The notes beneath the pieces were generated by a model, which saw nothing but the letters and a program-made list of their open reading frames with translations, was not told the DNA's origin and made no database searches. A DNA stretch of 64,000 nt. It comes from Lentisphaerota bacterium. GTDB lineage: Bacteria > Verrucomicrobiota > Lentisphaeria > Victivallales > Victivallaceae. Position 1 is the stretch's first letter; every line of letters begins with the position of its first letter. The stretch is taken from NCBI GenBank assembly GCA_015061745.1, contig SUWB01000001.1:62001-126000 (forward strand), read 5' to 3'. Shown here in pieces: positions 9,371 through 18,369 of the stretch. The translations under genes were made by a program, and so were the position numbers.

Positions 9371-10531
9371 ATGATGATGAAATACACAAAAAAAGATATT
9401 TCCTCCTGCAGTCAGGCGTTCACTTTGATCGAACTTCTGGTTACTGTTGCACAACAGAACTGTCTTTTAAAATCAAAAAGCAACACATCCTTACGCCCGG
9501 CAGGGCGCACTTCACGCTTTTTTTGCGGATGCAAAAAAAGCTCTTCACACCTTCACATCTTCACTCAATCAGCGTTCACGCTGATTGAACTTCTGGTTAC
9601 TACTGCACAACAGAACTGTTTTTCAAAAAATAAAAACAACACATCCTTACGCCCGGCAGGGCGCACTTCACGCTTTTTTTGCGGATGCAAAAAAAGCTCT
9701 TCACACCTTCACATCTTCACTCAATCAGCGTTCACGCTGATTGAACTATTGGTCGTCATTGCCATTATTGCGATCCTTGCGGCTATGCTTCTGCCTGCCT
9801 TGCAGCAGGCCCGGGAACGGGGGCGTTCCGCAAAATGTATTGCCAATATGAAGCAGTCCGCTTTGGCTTTTTCTGCTTATGTAGACGAATATAAAGGTTA
9901 TCTTCCGCCCTACAAGAACGGATCAACGGTCAATTCCAACGGTAAAGTGACCGAGTCCGGCAAGACCTGGTTCAGTGCCCGGAAAGGAGCCGGTCTGCTT
10001 GCCCCTTATGTGGGAATGGAAACAGATTATGACTGTGCATTTGCCGGATACGGCCGCTCAACGAAGAATGCCGGATGGAGATTGATCCGTCACCCCCTAT
10101 CCTGCCCTACCAAAGATGTCAAAGCTGAATGGGTGGAGGGCGGCAATGGGATCCCCGGTATCGGAATGAACTCCAGAGTGAACTGGTATGCAGTCAATCT
10201 CGGGGTTTCCGGAAAAACTCAACCCTATCAGATCGATAAAGCCAAGTATCCTTCCCGGGGAATGGTGGCTATGGAAAAGTATAAAACGGGCTACATCATC
10301 ACTTATACGCACAATGTCCTGACCGGGTCCGCATCAACTTATGCAGCCGACTATCCCCACAGTGATAAATCGACGATTATTTTTCTGGATTTCCATATTG
10401 ACCAGCTGAAACGCAGCAAAATACCTGATCAGAAAATCAATTCCAGCGGTGCTAATGAAGCCGCATACACAAGTTTCTGGGACCCCTTCCGTACTCTGCG
10501 TGCGAACAAACTTCCCTCAAACAATTGGTAA
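9371..10531 (+). CDS. Prepilin-like secreted protein with a triplicated FTLIELLV motif
   Basis: 386 residues. The third copy of the motif continues into a full type IV/type II pseudopilin N-terminal helix ([21 protein letters not shown], from about residue 120), followed by '[15 protein letters not shown]' and a beta-rich body. The C-terminal '[14 protein letters not shown]' is typical of the DUF1559-like proteins common in PVC bacteria. Before the true helix lie two 52-residue units, each starting with AFTLIELLV but continuing into a Cys/Arg/Ser-rich segment that cannot be a transmembrane helix. No in-frame start codon lies between the second and third motif. ATGs at 9371, 9374 and 9377 are possible starts. 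An M19-like dipeptidase gene follows closely. Confidence 0.8.
   Translation: MMMKYTKKDISSCSQAFTLIELLVTVAQQNCLLKSKSNTSLRPAGRTSRFFCGCKKSSSHLHIFTQSAFTLIELLVTTAQQNCFSKNKNNTSLRPAGRTSRFFCGCKKSSSHLHIFTQSAFTLIELLVVIAIIAILAAMLLPALQQARERGRSAKCIANMKQSALAFSAYVDEYKGYLPPYKNGSTVNSNGKVTESGKTWFSARKGAGLLAPYVGMETDYDCAFAGYGRSTKNAGWRLIRHPLSCPTKDVKAEWVEGGNGIPGIGMNSRVNWYAVNLGVSGKTQPYQIDKAKYPSRGMVAMEKYKTGYIITYTHNVLTGSASTYAADYPHSDKSTIIFLDFHIDQLKRSKIPDQKINSSGANEAAYTSFWDPFRTLRANKLPSNNW
9416..9571 (+). repeat. Tandem 156-bp unit, copy 1
   Basis: The unit begins at the codons for AFTLIELLV and runs 52 codons to the next copy of that motif. Bases 9481-9591 (running 20 bases into copy 2) are identical to 9637-9747, while the first 65 bases differ at many positions. 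It contains the perfect hairpin at 9516-9541 and a short GCCC-GGCA-GGGC palindrome. The length is a multiple of three, so the frame is kept. Confidence 0.9.
9516..9541. repeat. Perfect hairpin inside the 156-bp unit
   Basis: GCTTTTTTTGC, a GGAT loop, then GCAAAAAAAGC: an 11-bp perfect stem. It lies in the middle of the coding frame (translated as FFCGCKK) and is repeated in copy 2 at 9672-9697. Confidence 0.9.
9572..9727 (+). repeat. Tandem 156-bp unit, copy 2
   Basis: Same unit as copy 1, ending exactly where the intact prepilin helix begins at 9728. The join sequence GCGTTCACGCTGATTGAACT occurs at the start of this unit and again at 9728. The hairpin recurs at 9672-9697. Confidence 0.9.
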
Positions 10532-10557
10532 TGCCATATAAACAGGACATCAAAAAA

Positions 10558-11748
10558 ATGATCAATGCAGAAAGAAACCGGAACATCGCTCTGCAGATGC
10601 TCAAGCCCAGTGCCAAAGACCTTGAACACGGTCTGGAACTCCACAAAAACTCTCTCGTCTTTGACGCTTACGGCTTTATGCCCCTGGTGGGCGGCCGTTC
10701 TGCCCGTGAAGAAGAACTGGTAGCCAAAGGAGCTTCCCGGGATGAAATCAATTTCGCAAGTGAAATGCACCATATGGTTGAGGGATTCCACAATCCCCAG
10801 ATGCGTAAACTTCTGCGTGAAACCTGGGAATACGGCGGTGTGGACTGTATCTTTCAGAACTGCGGCGAAGAAAGCAACGATGTGGAACGGCTCATCAAGC
10901 GTCTCGGCAACTACACCCGCACCATAGACTATTGTACAGAAGTCTATGAAAGATGTCCCTTTGTTGACCGTCTGGAAGGTATCCGCAGCCGGGGCAAAAA
11001 GGCTCTTTACATCACCACCAACGGCGTGCCTGTTTCTTCAAAGTTTGTTTCCGCAGAAGAAAATCTGCACCTTGTGGAAACTTTCTTTAATCTGGGCGTC
11101 CGTATGATGCATATGACCTACAACCGCCGGAATCTGATGGGTGACGGCTGTGCCGAAGAAGCCAACGGCGGCTTGAGTCACTTCGGGCGTATGGCTGTTG
11201 CTGAAATGAACCGGGTAGGCATCATCCCTGATGTGGCCCACTCCGGGCAGCGCACCAGTCTGGAAACAGCCTTGTGTTCCACAAAGCCGGTTGTGGCAAG
11301 TCATACTGTGGCAGGTCACTTTTCAACCCATTACCGGGGCAAATGCGACGAAGTCATTGAAGCTATCAAAAAGACCAACGGATATGTGGGTATCTGTGCT
11401 TATCCCGCCTTTTTGCAGCAGCAGAAAAACATCAATGCTTTCCTGGATCACATCGACTATGTGGCAAAAACCTTTGGCGTCGATCACGTTGCCATCGGAA
11501 CCGACCGGGGGGCGGGACTTTCAGAATATGTCTGGACTGAAAATATGCCGACTTTCCGCAAAAACTGGGAACAGTACTGGCGTGCCCCCGGCTCAGGGCC
11601 TAACGATCCTGACGATTTCGCTTCACTTGCCTGGACAAACTGGCCCCTTTTCACTGTCGGTCTTGTGATGAGAGGATATTCCGACAGCGATATCCAGAAG
11701 ATCATCGGCGGCAACGTAATGCGTGTCTGCCAGGATTCTTTGCCGTAA
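10558..11748 (+). CDS. Membrane dipeptidase (M19)-like amidohydrolase
   Basis: I choose the ATG at 10558 because an AGGA lies ten bases before it. The ORF-track TTG start at 10525 overlaps the preceding stop and has no ribosome binding site. The roughly 396 residues show the M19 order: 'SLVFDAYG' near the start, 'MMHMTYNRRNLMGDG', 'IIPDVAHSG', 'PVVASHT', 'HVAIGTDRG' and the C-terminal 'IQKIIGGNVMRV'. The His ligands in DVAHSG and SHT are present. The usual first metal motif (HxD in 'DGHND') reads DAYGF here, so canonical two-zinc catalysis is doubtful. No signal peptide is seen, so it is likely cytoplasmic. It sits between the prepilin-like gene and a DUF4838 gene. Confidence 0.8.
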   Translation: MINAERNRNIALQMLKPSAKDLEHGLELHKNSLVFDAYGFMPLVGGRSAREEELVAKGASRDEINFASEMHHMVEGFHNPQMRKLLRETWEYGGVDCIFQNCGEESNDVERLIKRLGNYTRTIDYCTEVYERCPFVDRLEGIRSRGKKALYITTNGVPVSSKFVSAEENLHLVETFFNLGVRMMHMTYNRRNLMGDGCAEEANGGLSHFGRMAVAEMNRVGIIPDVAHSGQRTSLETALCSTKPVVASHTVAGHFSTHYRGKCDEVIEAIKKTNGYVGICAYPAFLQQQKNINAFLDHIDYVAKTFGVDHVAIGTDRGAGLSEYVWTENMPTFRKNWEQYWRAPGSGPNDPDDFASLAWTNWPLFTVGLVMRGYSDSDIQKIIGGNVMRVCQDSLP

Positions 11749-11781
11749 GTCCTTAAAAATATTTTCAAGGAGCCTTTTCTT

Positions 11782-14292
11782 ATGAAAAAAATCTTTTTTC
11801 TGATGTTGGGGCTCCCTGCCCTGCTTTTGACGGGAGCCGATCTTGACATTATCAGCAACAGACGCTCTGAATACAAGATCGTCTATGCAGATAAGGAGCT
11901 GTACCCTTTTCACAACCGGTACAGCTCCATTGCAGCCGCCACTTTGCAGCGGGTACTCCGTCACGCAACGGGAGCCGTGCTGCCAGTTGTTCCCGAAAGT
12001 AAATTTGACGGCAAAGGCAAAGGGATCTTTCTCGGTTCAACCAATGCGGTGCGAAAGGCGGGACTTGCTCCTGCACGGTATGGCCGCTGGGAACACAGGA
12101 TCGACGTCAAAGGGGGGAATATCTATCTTCACGGTATGGACTGGCGGAACACCAGCGACCCCAAAGCGGGCTATCGCCAGCGTTATGTCTTCGGTTCCCA
12201 CAAGGCAATGCTGACATTCCTTGAAAAGTTCACCGGTGCCGTTTTTGCGGGAACTCCCAATGTTTGCGACGGAGTTCCCAAGATCAAAAGACTTTCCATT
12301 CCTGAAAATTATTCTTTCGCAAGAACCCCTGTCATTGAATACAATATGACCGGCAGGCGTACTCTTGACTACGATATTGCCAATAACGGTTTTTACGGTC
12401 CCTGGTACGGCAGTTACGGCGGACATAATCACAATGTGGCACTTGCTCCTGCCAAATATTTCAAAACACACCCTGAATACTACGCTCTCAACCGGGGCAA
12501 AAGAGTTCCCGGTCCCCGGGTACAGTTGTGTCTTTCAAACAAAGCTGTACAGGAATTGATTTACAAAGAGGTGCTCGACCACATAGATCAAGGGTATGAA
12601 ATGGTACAGCTCGCCCAAAGCGACGGATTTTCCCCTTGTGAATGTGTCAACTGTCAGGAGCTTTTCGGCTTGAAGCCCCAGGCTGCACCGGCAGACCGGA
12701 ACGGCTACCGCTCCTCCCCTGTCTGGGGCGAAAAACTCTGGATACTCCACCGTAATTTTGCCAGGAGACTTCTGAAAGACCGTCCCGGAAAAAAGGTTTG
12801 CATCATCGCCTACGGTCCTACCCGCAGACCTCCTGAGACCTTCAAAGAGTTCCCTGACAATGTGGTCATCGAACTTGCCCCCTACAATGATGAAGTCCTC
12901 AAATCCTGGCAGAACTACAAGGTTCCCGGCGGTTTTGTGGTCTATCTTTATAATTGGGGCTACTACAAGCCTGAAGGTTTTATGCCCAAGTGTTCCTGGA
13001 AATTCTGCCAGACTCAGATCCGTTCTATGTTCAAGAACAATGTCAAAGGCATTTACTGCTGCGGCTTCGGAGAAGCCCACGGCCTTGAAGGCCCCACCTA
13101 TTACATCTGGCTCAAGCTGACAGAAAATCCTCATCAGGATGTAAAAGGATTACTCAACCGTTTCTGCAAAGCGATGTTCCCCAAAGCAGCCAGAGAAATG
13201 GCAGAATTTTACACTCTCCTCGACTCCCGGCTGCAGCTCCAGTATGAACAGAAAGAGGTGGACTGGAACGACCCGGCTCTGCTCTCAGGCAAGCTGCCCC
13301 AGTGTGACCGGGCGGCATTCGGTACTGTGGTATTGCGTTATCCGGAAAGTGTTTTGCAGAAACTTGATGCTCTGCTCAAACAAGCAGAAAGAAAATCCGG
13401 TAAAAATTGGCAGCTCTCTCTGGTCAGGCTGGAACTTGACTATCTGCTCCATACGGCCCGGGCAGTACACGCGTTGAAAAAGTTCCGTACCACGCTCTCT
13501 GACAGTGATTACAAGAGCGTTGAACACAATCTGCTTCAGCGGCAGAAGTTTTTGGATTCTCTTTCCTGGAACAAAAGCGGTTACGCTTTGAAAGATGGTC
13601 TGGCTCTTTTTTCCTATGCCAACAAAACGACTGTTCAAAACGGCGGCAGGATGCGGGGACTCTTTTTTGCTCCCTTCAACTGGGACATCCGCTGGCTGAA
13701 AGAAAAAAAGATCAAACCTGCCGGACGGGTCATAAAGGTCAATGATACTCAAGGCCAATATCTGATCCCCGGAAACTATCTGGTCGATATGGTTCCCTGG
13801 CACAAGGAAAAGGCTGTCCGCATTTTCTGCCGGGCAGACAAAGAGGCTTTGAAAGTCGTTTTCATCCGGAGCAGCTCCAATTATCAGGAAGTAACACGCA
13901 ATCAGATTTCTGTCACGTTGGGCCCTGACCGTAAAAATCTTCAGCGTTTTTACGGCAGATTCCGTAACAAAAGCACTCCCGCCCGGTATATAAAACAGCT
14001 TGACAATACCGCAAACAAAGGCCAGGGGGATCGTTACGTCAATAAAGGAAGTGCAGGTAAAGTTACAGTTCCCGCCCCGGGAGTGGCTCTTGCTCCGGGG
14101 GAAATTTCTGCTGAGTTGACCATTCCTTTCAAGTTTTTCGGCAAAGCTCCGCAGCCGGGAGATGAATGGCTTTTTAATGCGACCTCAGACCACACGATTC
14201 CCAAAGTGAATTGCTACTTCATCTGGGAACACAACTTTGAGCAGAACACCTGGCGGAATACCGCAGACAGACAGGGAAAGATCAAGTTCTGA
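11782..14292 (+). CDS. Secreted DUF4838 protein, glycoside-hydrolase-like
   Basis: 836 residues with a clear signal peptide (KKIFFLMLGLPALLLTGA). An alpha/beta N-terminal domain (about 20-170) is followed by a DUF4838 domain, with 'KTHPEYYALNRGKR' and the conserved Cys motif CECVNC near residue 285 ('SDGFSPCECVNC'). The C-terminal 200 residues are beta-rich with 'ISAELTIPFKFFG', resembling a CBM9-like carbohydrate-binding fold. DUF4838 proteins occur in polysaccharide-degradation loci; the chemistry is unproven. AAGGAG precedes the ATG. It is a distant paralogue of the 60.9-kb gene. Both follow a prepilin-like gene, here with the dipeptidase gene between. Confidence 0.8.
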   Translation: MKKIFFLMLGLPALLLTGADLDIISNRRSEYKIVYADKELYPFHNRYSSIAAATLQRVLRHATGAVLPVVPESKFDGKGKGIFLGSTNAVRKAGLAPARYGRWEHRIDVKGGNIYLHGMDWRNTSDPKAGYRQRYVFGSHKAMLTFLEKFTGAVFAGTPNVCDGVPKIKRLSIPENYSFARTPVIEYNMTGRRTLDYDIANNGFYGPWYGSYGGHNHNVALAPAKYFKTHPEYYALNRGKRVPGPRVQLCLSNKAVQELIYKEVLDHIDQGYEMVQLAQSDGFSPCECVNCQELFGLKPQAAPADRNGYRSSPVWGEKLWILHRNFARRLLKDRPGKKVCIIAYGPTRRPPETFKEFPDNVVIELAPYNDEVLKSWQNYKVPGGFVVYLYNWGYYKPEGFMPKCSWKFCQTQIRSMFKNNVKGIYCCGFGEAHGLEGPTYYIWLKLTENPHQDVKGLLNRFCKAMFPKAAREMAEFYTLLDSRLQLQYEQKEVDWNDPALLSGKLPQCDRAAFGTVVLRYPESVLQKLDALLKQAERKSGKNWQLSLVRLELDYLLHTARAVHALKKFRTTLSDSDYKSVEHNLLQRQKFLDSLSWNKSGYALKDGLALFSYANKTTVQNGGRMRGLFFAPFNWDIRWLKEKKIKPAGRVIKVNDTQGQYLIPGNYLVDMVPWHKEKAVRIFCRADKEALKVVFIRSSSNYQEVTRNQISVTLGPDRKNLQRFYGRFRNKSTPARYIKQLDNTANKGQGDRYVNKGSAGKVTVPAPGVALAPGEISAELTIPFKFFGKAPQPGDEWLFNATSDHTIPKVNCYFIWEHNFEQNTWRNTADRQGKIKF

Positions 14293-14293
14293 A

Positions 14294-14386
14294 TCTGTCT
14301 CCAAATTCCTGAAAAAAATTTTCCGGTACTTGACAAATCAAAGAAAGAGTATTATATTTCCCAAGAAAAAGACAGTTGGAGACAGA
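14294..14386. promoter_or_regulatory. Promoter of the GntR/LacI regulator flanked by an 11-bp inverted repeat
   Basis: TTGACA (14330-14335) and TATATT (14353-14358) are 17 bases apart. TCTGTCTCCAA at 14294-14304 and its exact reverse complement TTGGAGACAGA at 14376-14386 flank this promoter, upstream of -35 and downstream of the start point. This is the arrangement expected for operator half-sites used in autoregulation, possibly by looping. Which protein binds is inference. Confidence 0.6.
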
Positions 14387-14406
14387 AAAACAAGGAACTT
14401 TAACGA

Positions 14407-15483
14407 ATGCCCCATTTGACATTCACAAAAGATCAGCCCTTATATGTTGAAACAGCGGCATTGCTGCGGGAGGCGATCCAATCGGGAGCCCTGCCCGGTA
14501 ATTCCCGCCTTGATTCTGTTACGGGGCTTGCAAAAAAATTTCACACCAGCCGCAAAGTCGTGGAAAATGCCCTGAGACTTCTGAAAGAAGAAGGTCTGAT
14601 CGTCAGTTTTCCCCGACGGGGACTTTATGTGTGCGGAACTGATAAAAATAAAGTATTGCTCGTCTGTTCCACAAATTCCCGGACTCCTGAATCAGCTGCG
14701 GGAGAGTTGATAAATATCCTCAGCGACTCCTCTGACTGGCATCTTGAATTCATTGAAGCGGAATTTCTGCGGCATCTTCCGGAAGATACATTTAAAAGAG
14801 AATGCAGCTCTTTCGGTTCAGTATTGTTTTTCGGACAGGGGTGTCAGGCAGATGCTCCTGAAATTGCCCGGTTGAAAACCTTGAATATCCCGGTGCTTTT
14901 CCCCTTTGCCTCCCCCGCAGACAGTGCCGTTACAGGATTTCACGCTCTTTACAGCGATACAGAAGCTGGCACAAAAATGCTGCTGGATCACCTGAAAGCT
15001 CAAGGTTGTTCTTCCGTAGGTATACTGGGCTGGCAGAACCCGTATAAAGGAGAGGCTTTCCGTCTCCCCAAAGAAAAATATCTTGAACTCATCGAAAATG
15101 CAAATTTGAAGATACCTCAAAGGCTTTTCGGAACGATCCACAGAGACAGTGTTCCCGGCGATGAGGCACTTGCTGATTTTATGACAGAGTGGAACCGCTT
15201 TGATGCTGTTATCTGTTATTCTCATTTGTCGGCACTTCACTTGTATACCTGGTGCAAAAAACACAAGGTCAATATTCCCGGCGATCTGAAGGTCGCCGCC
15301 TGCGGAATGAGACTCCATTCAGAACTTCTCGATCCGCCTTTGACAGCCTTCCACATAGACCGGAAACGGCATCTTGATGAAGTAATGAAGTTTCTCAAAG
15401 GGGAGTTTCCCCCTGAGAAAAATATCAATATGGCGATACCGCCCACATTGGCAATTCACGCAAGTACAAGCAATTCAATATAA
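14407..15483 (+). CDS. GntR-type regulator with LacI-like sugar-sensing domain
   Basis: 358 residues. Residues 1-75 form a GntR winged helix-turn-helix ('LYVETAALLREAIQSG', 'SRKVVENALRLLKEEGLI'). Residues 80-355 resemble the periplasmic-binding-protein/LacI ligand domain, ending with 'LKVAACGMRLHSELLDPPLTAF'. This is the AraR-like hybrid architecture, in which a sugar releases the repressor from DNA. The gene directly precedes the beta-propeller/glycosidase/esterase genes, which are the likely targets. Its own promoter lies between the arms of an 11-bp inverted repeat, consistent with autoregulation. Confidence 0.85.
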   Translation: MPHLTFTKDQPLYVETAALLREAIQSGALPGNSRLDSVTGLAKKFHTSRKVVENALRLLKEEGLIVSFPRRGLYVCGTDKNKVLLVCSTNSRTPESAAGELINILSDSSDWHLEFIEAEFLRHLPEDTFKRECSSFGSVLFFGQGCQADAPEIARLKTLNIPVLFPFASPADSAVTGFHALYSDTEAGTKMLLDHLKAQGCSSVGILGWQNPYKGEAFRLPKEKYLELIENANLKIPQRLFGTIHRDSVPGDEALADFMTEWNRFDAVICYSHLSALHLYTWCKKHKVNIPGDLKVAACGMRLHSELLDPPLTAFHIDRKRHLDEVMKFLKGEFPPEKNINMAIPPTLAIHASTSNSI

Positions 15484-15497
15484 GAAAGGCAACATTT

Positions 15498-16601
15498 ATG
15501 AAAACCACCTCCTATGTATTGAGGGAACTGAAAGACAAAGTCGGCGTCCCTCTCGGCACTCTGGGCTATCGGGACTTCACCGGAAACCCCGACTGGAAAC
15601 GCAATCTGATTTCTTTCACCTCTCTGCTCTATGACAAAAAACGCAGTACTCTTTTCTGCGGAATGACCGCTTTTGACTGTGACTTGATGTATTCTTTTGA
15701 TCCTGCTGCGGCAACTTTCAAAAATCTGGGCTATCAGGCAGTAGCCGAAAAGTTTGAGATCAAGATCCACCGTTCACTTCACCTCTGCAAAGACGGTAAA
15801 ATCGTCGGTGCAACTGCCTGTCTTCACCGGGAAGATCAGCGTGAAGAGGGCCAGGGCGGCCGTATCTTCATCTATGATCCCGAAAAAGGAACCTATGACT
15901 TTCTGCCCATTCCCGTTCCTCAGGATTATATCCAGACCATTACAGTGGATGAGGAGCGTCAGCTGATCTACGGATTCAGCTATCCTGTTTTCTGCTTCTT
16001 TGTGGTGGATATGGCGACCCGCAAGGTCAAACGGGTTCAGTATATGGGCAGTATTCCCCATATCGTTTCTCTCGCTCCCGACGGCAAATACTATGCCACC
16101 TGGAACTGCCGTACCCACAACCTCTTTTGTTATGATCCCGATACGGACAAGATCACCTTTTTCAACTATGCGTTGCCCCACACTAAAGAATCCTGCGGCT
16201 TGATGTATCCCGGAGCGGGCCCCATTGACGGTATGGCAACCGGTGCCGACGGAATGCTTTACATCGGCGAAGCCTCCGGACATCTCGACCGTCTGGACCC
16301 CAAAACCGGCAAAGTCGAAGATCTGGGCCGGGTCGCCGGTAACGAAACCCGTATCCCGGCACTGGAAACCGGTGCCGACGGCAGGATCTACGGCATTGCA
16401 GGATTCCTTGAAAGATGCCATTTGTTCGCCTTTGATCCCGCAACGGGAAAAAGTGAAGTTTTCGGACTCATCCAGGACGACAAAGACAATACCCGCCTTT
16501 TCATCGGACACGATATCGCCATTATGGACGAACACACCATTTTTGTGGGTGAAACCGACACCAGCGACCGTGCCGGAAGATTGTGGAGATGTGAAATATG
16601 A
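15498..16601 (+). CDS. Cytoplasmic beta-propeller protein
   Basis: 367 residues without a signal peptide. Repeated blades of the type 'IFIYDPEKGTYDFLP', 'LFCYDPDTDKITFF', 'LDRLDPKTGKVEDLG' and 'LFAFDPATGKSEVFG' indicate a six- or seven-bladed propeller like those of SMP-30/Vgb-type proteins. Enzymes with this fold include sugar lactonases and lyases, but no catalytic signature is identified. It starts 14 bases after the regulator stop with a GAAAGG ribosome binding site, and overlaps the next gene by four bases (ATGA). Confidence 0.7.
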   Translation: MKTTSYVLRELKDKVGVPLGTLGYRDFTGNPDWKRNLISFTSLLYDKKRSTLFCGMTAFDCDLMYSFDPAAATFKNLGYQAVAEKFEIKIHRSLHLCKDGKIVGATACLHREDQREEGQGGRIFIYDPEKGTYDFLPIPVPQDYIQTITVDEERQLIYGFSYPVFCFFVVDMATRKVKRVQYMGSIPHIVSLAPDGKYYATWNCRTHNLFCYDPDTDKITFFNYALPHTKESCGLMYPGAGPIDGMATGADGMLYIGEASGHLDRLDPKTGKVEDLGRVAGNETRIPALETGADGRIYGIAGFLERCHLFAFDPATGKSEVFGLIQDDKDNTRLFIGHDIAIMDEHTIFVGETDTSDRAGRLWRCEI

Positions 16602-18349
16602 AACCTTTAGTCTGGGCCTTCTGGGCACACGAACCCATACAGTTCTATCAACGCCGTCACAGCGATCTGTACTCACTTCTGGGCAACGGAGAGTGGGTCA
16701 AAGATTGGTATGACAGGATCCATTCCGAAGAAGCCATTGCCAAAGCCGCCGCTATGGGAGTCAATGAGATCTATATGCACTTCTATAAAGGGTTCGGTTT
16801 GAAAATGGAACACGATGATATGATGCGTACAGCGGAAGTGGTGCAGATCGCTCACAAGTACGGGATCAAAGTCATCGGATACTGTACCATTGGGACTTAC
16901 TACTACGAAACCCTTGAAGATGAACTTCCCGGTGTTATTGACTGCGGTACCATCGGATCGGACGGAAAAGTAGTTCATCCCACCTTTGAAGGGGGATTCG
17001 TCAGCAGAAATTATGCCTGCTACAATGCCTCACTTTACTATGATGAATACTATCCCAAGATCATTGAATTCGGTCTTAAAACAGTCAAACTGGACGGATT
17101 CCACTTTGATAACGGTTCCTGTCTTTCCTGTTACTGCCCCCGCTGTGTTGAAGGATTCCGGGAGTATCTGCGTAAAAACGTGCCCGACCCCAAAGTTTAT
17201 GCTTTGCACTCCTTTGACCACGTTGCACTGCCGGGAGAAGAATCCAGAAATGAACCCCTGCGGCTCCATTATCTGAAATACCGCCGTGAACTGTGTGCCT
17301 ACCGTCACCGGAAAACTTTTCAGCTGGTCAAGTCCATCAAGCCCGATGCCATTGTGCTCTACAACTGCGGCATAGGACGCTTCACCTCACCCGGTCACGC
17401 AGGATACGATCCTGCCTTTACTCCGGCAGAAGCGGATCAGGTCTTTATTGAAACCGGCTCATTCATCAACTTCAAAGAGGGCAAACTCACCTCAACAGTT
17501 CCCGGATTCAAGCTGGGACGCCGTCTGGGCCTGTCGGTTCTCAACACCTCCTGGCTCCACAACGAAAAATCCCTGCGTATCCCCGAAACAGTCGAGGAGA
17601 TCACCCTCTTTCAATCAGAAAGTCTGGTCTACGGTTCCGACTGCGGCAGCAATTGGCTGGCCCGCCCCCTGAAATGCAGCAACGGCAAAATGGTTATGGA
17701 TACAGAGCCGCATCATTCTCTGCTGACGCGGATTTTCCACTACTACCTTGACCACCCGGAACTGTACGCTGAATCCAAAGCCGTTTCCAAAGTCAAAGTC
17801 CTTTATCATCCCGATTCCCGTTTGATGGATCCGGCAACATTAAGGGAAACTTTCAATCAGGTCTGCAGCGATCTGCTGGCACGGCATATTCCCTTTGAAG
17901 TGGTCTTCCCCGACGACAAATTGACCGCTGAAGAGACACTGATATTGCCCGGTGTCACGATGCTCACGGCTGAGGAAGTGGAAAAATTCAAAAATCAGCC
18001 TTGCAAAGTCATCGCCATAACACCTGCCGGCATTTACAATGAATTCGGTGCCGAGCGGATCACTCCTGCCATTCCGGCAGGCAGTATTGACGAGATTGCC
18101 GGAGAATTTGAGGTAAGTGCCCCTGCCATTCTCCTTGAAACGGCCGAGACTCCCGACAAAAAGAAAGTGATCCACCTGATCCACTGTGACAATTCAAAAG
18201 ATGTAACAGATCTGACAATCAAGCTGCCCTTTACCAGTGATGCCGTTGAAGCCTTCAGTTATGAAGAAGGTGTCACAGCAGTTATGACAGCCCCTGATAC
18301 AGTCAAGATATCTTCCTTCCGTACTTTGTGTACCTTGAAGTTTAATTAA
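16598..18349 (+). CDS. TIM-barrel glycosidase-like protein with GH42M-like C-terminal domain
   Basis: 583 residues and no signal peptide. The N-terminal 350 residues look like a (beta/alpha)8 barrel of the hypothetical glycosyl hydrolase type: 'AAAMGVNEIYMHFYKG', 'KYGIKVIGYCTIG' and 'TVKLDGFHFDNGSC'. The acidic residues in the last segment are candidate catalytic or ligand positions. Residues of about 390-500 ('KVLYHPDSRL...ETLILPGVTMLTAEEVEKF') resemble the beta-galactosidase trimerisation domain (GH42M). The cluster Cys-x-Cys-x2-Cys (SCYCPRC) near residue 180 could bind metal. It overlaps the propeller gene, so they are co-translated. Confidence 0.65.
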   Translation: MKPLVWAFWAHEPIQFYQRRHSDLYSLLGNGEWVKDWYDRIHSEEAIAKAAAMGVNEIYMHFYKGFGLKMEHDDMMRTAEVVQIAHKYGIKVIGYCTIGTYYYETLEDELPGVIDCGTIGSDGKVVHPTFEGGFVSRNYACYNASLYYDEYYPKIIEFGLKTVKLDGFHFDNGSCLSCYCPRCVEGFREYLRKNVPDPKVYALHSFDHVALPGEESRNEPLRLHYLKYRRELCAYRHRKTFQLVKSIKPDAIVLYNCGIGRFTSPGHAGYDPAFTPAEADQVFIETGSFINFKEGKLTSTVPGFKLGRRLGLSVLNTSWLHNEKSLRIPETVEEITLFQSESLVYGSDCGSNWLARPLKCSNGKMVMDTEPHHSLLTRIFHYYLDHPELYAESKAVSKVKVLYHPDSRLMDPATLRETFNQVCSDLLARHIPFEVVFPDDKLTAEETLILPGVTMLTAEEVEKFKNQPCKVIAITPAGIYNEFGAERITPAIPAGSIDEIAGEFEVSAPAILLETAETPDKKKVIHLIHCDNSKDVTDLTIKLPFTSDAVEAFSYEEGVTAVMTAPDTVKISSFRTLCTLKFN

Positions 18350-18369
18350 ACAAAAAAAGGATCGACATT

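Noticed and set aside
9416-9727. The tandem repeats as a CRISPR array or VNTR in non-coding DNA
   Set aside because: The repeats are 156 bases, adjacent without spacers, in frame within a gene and carry a protein motif.
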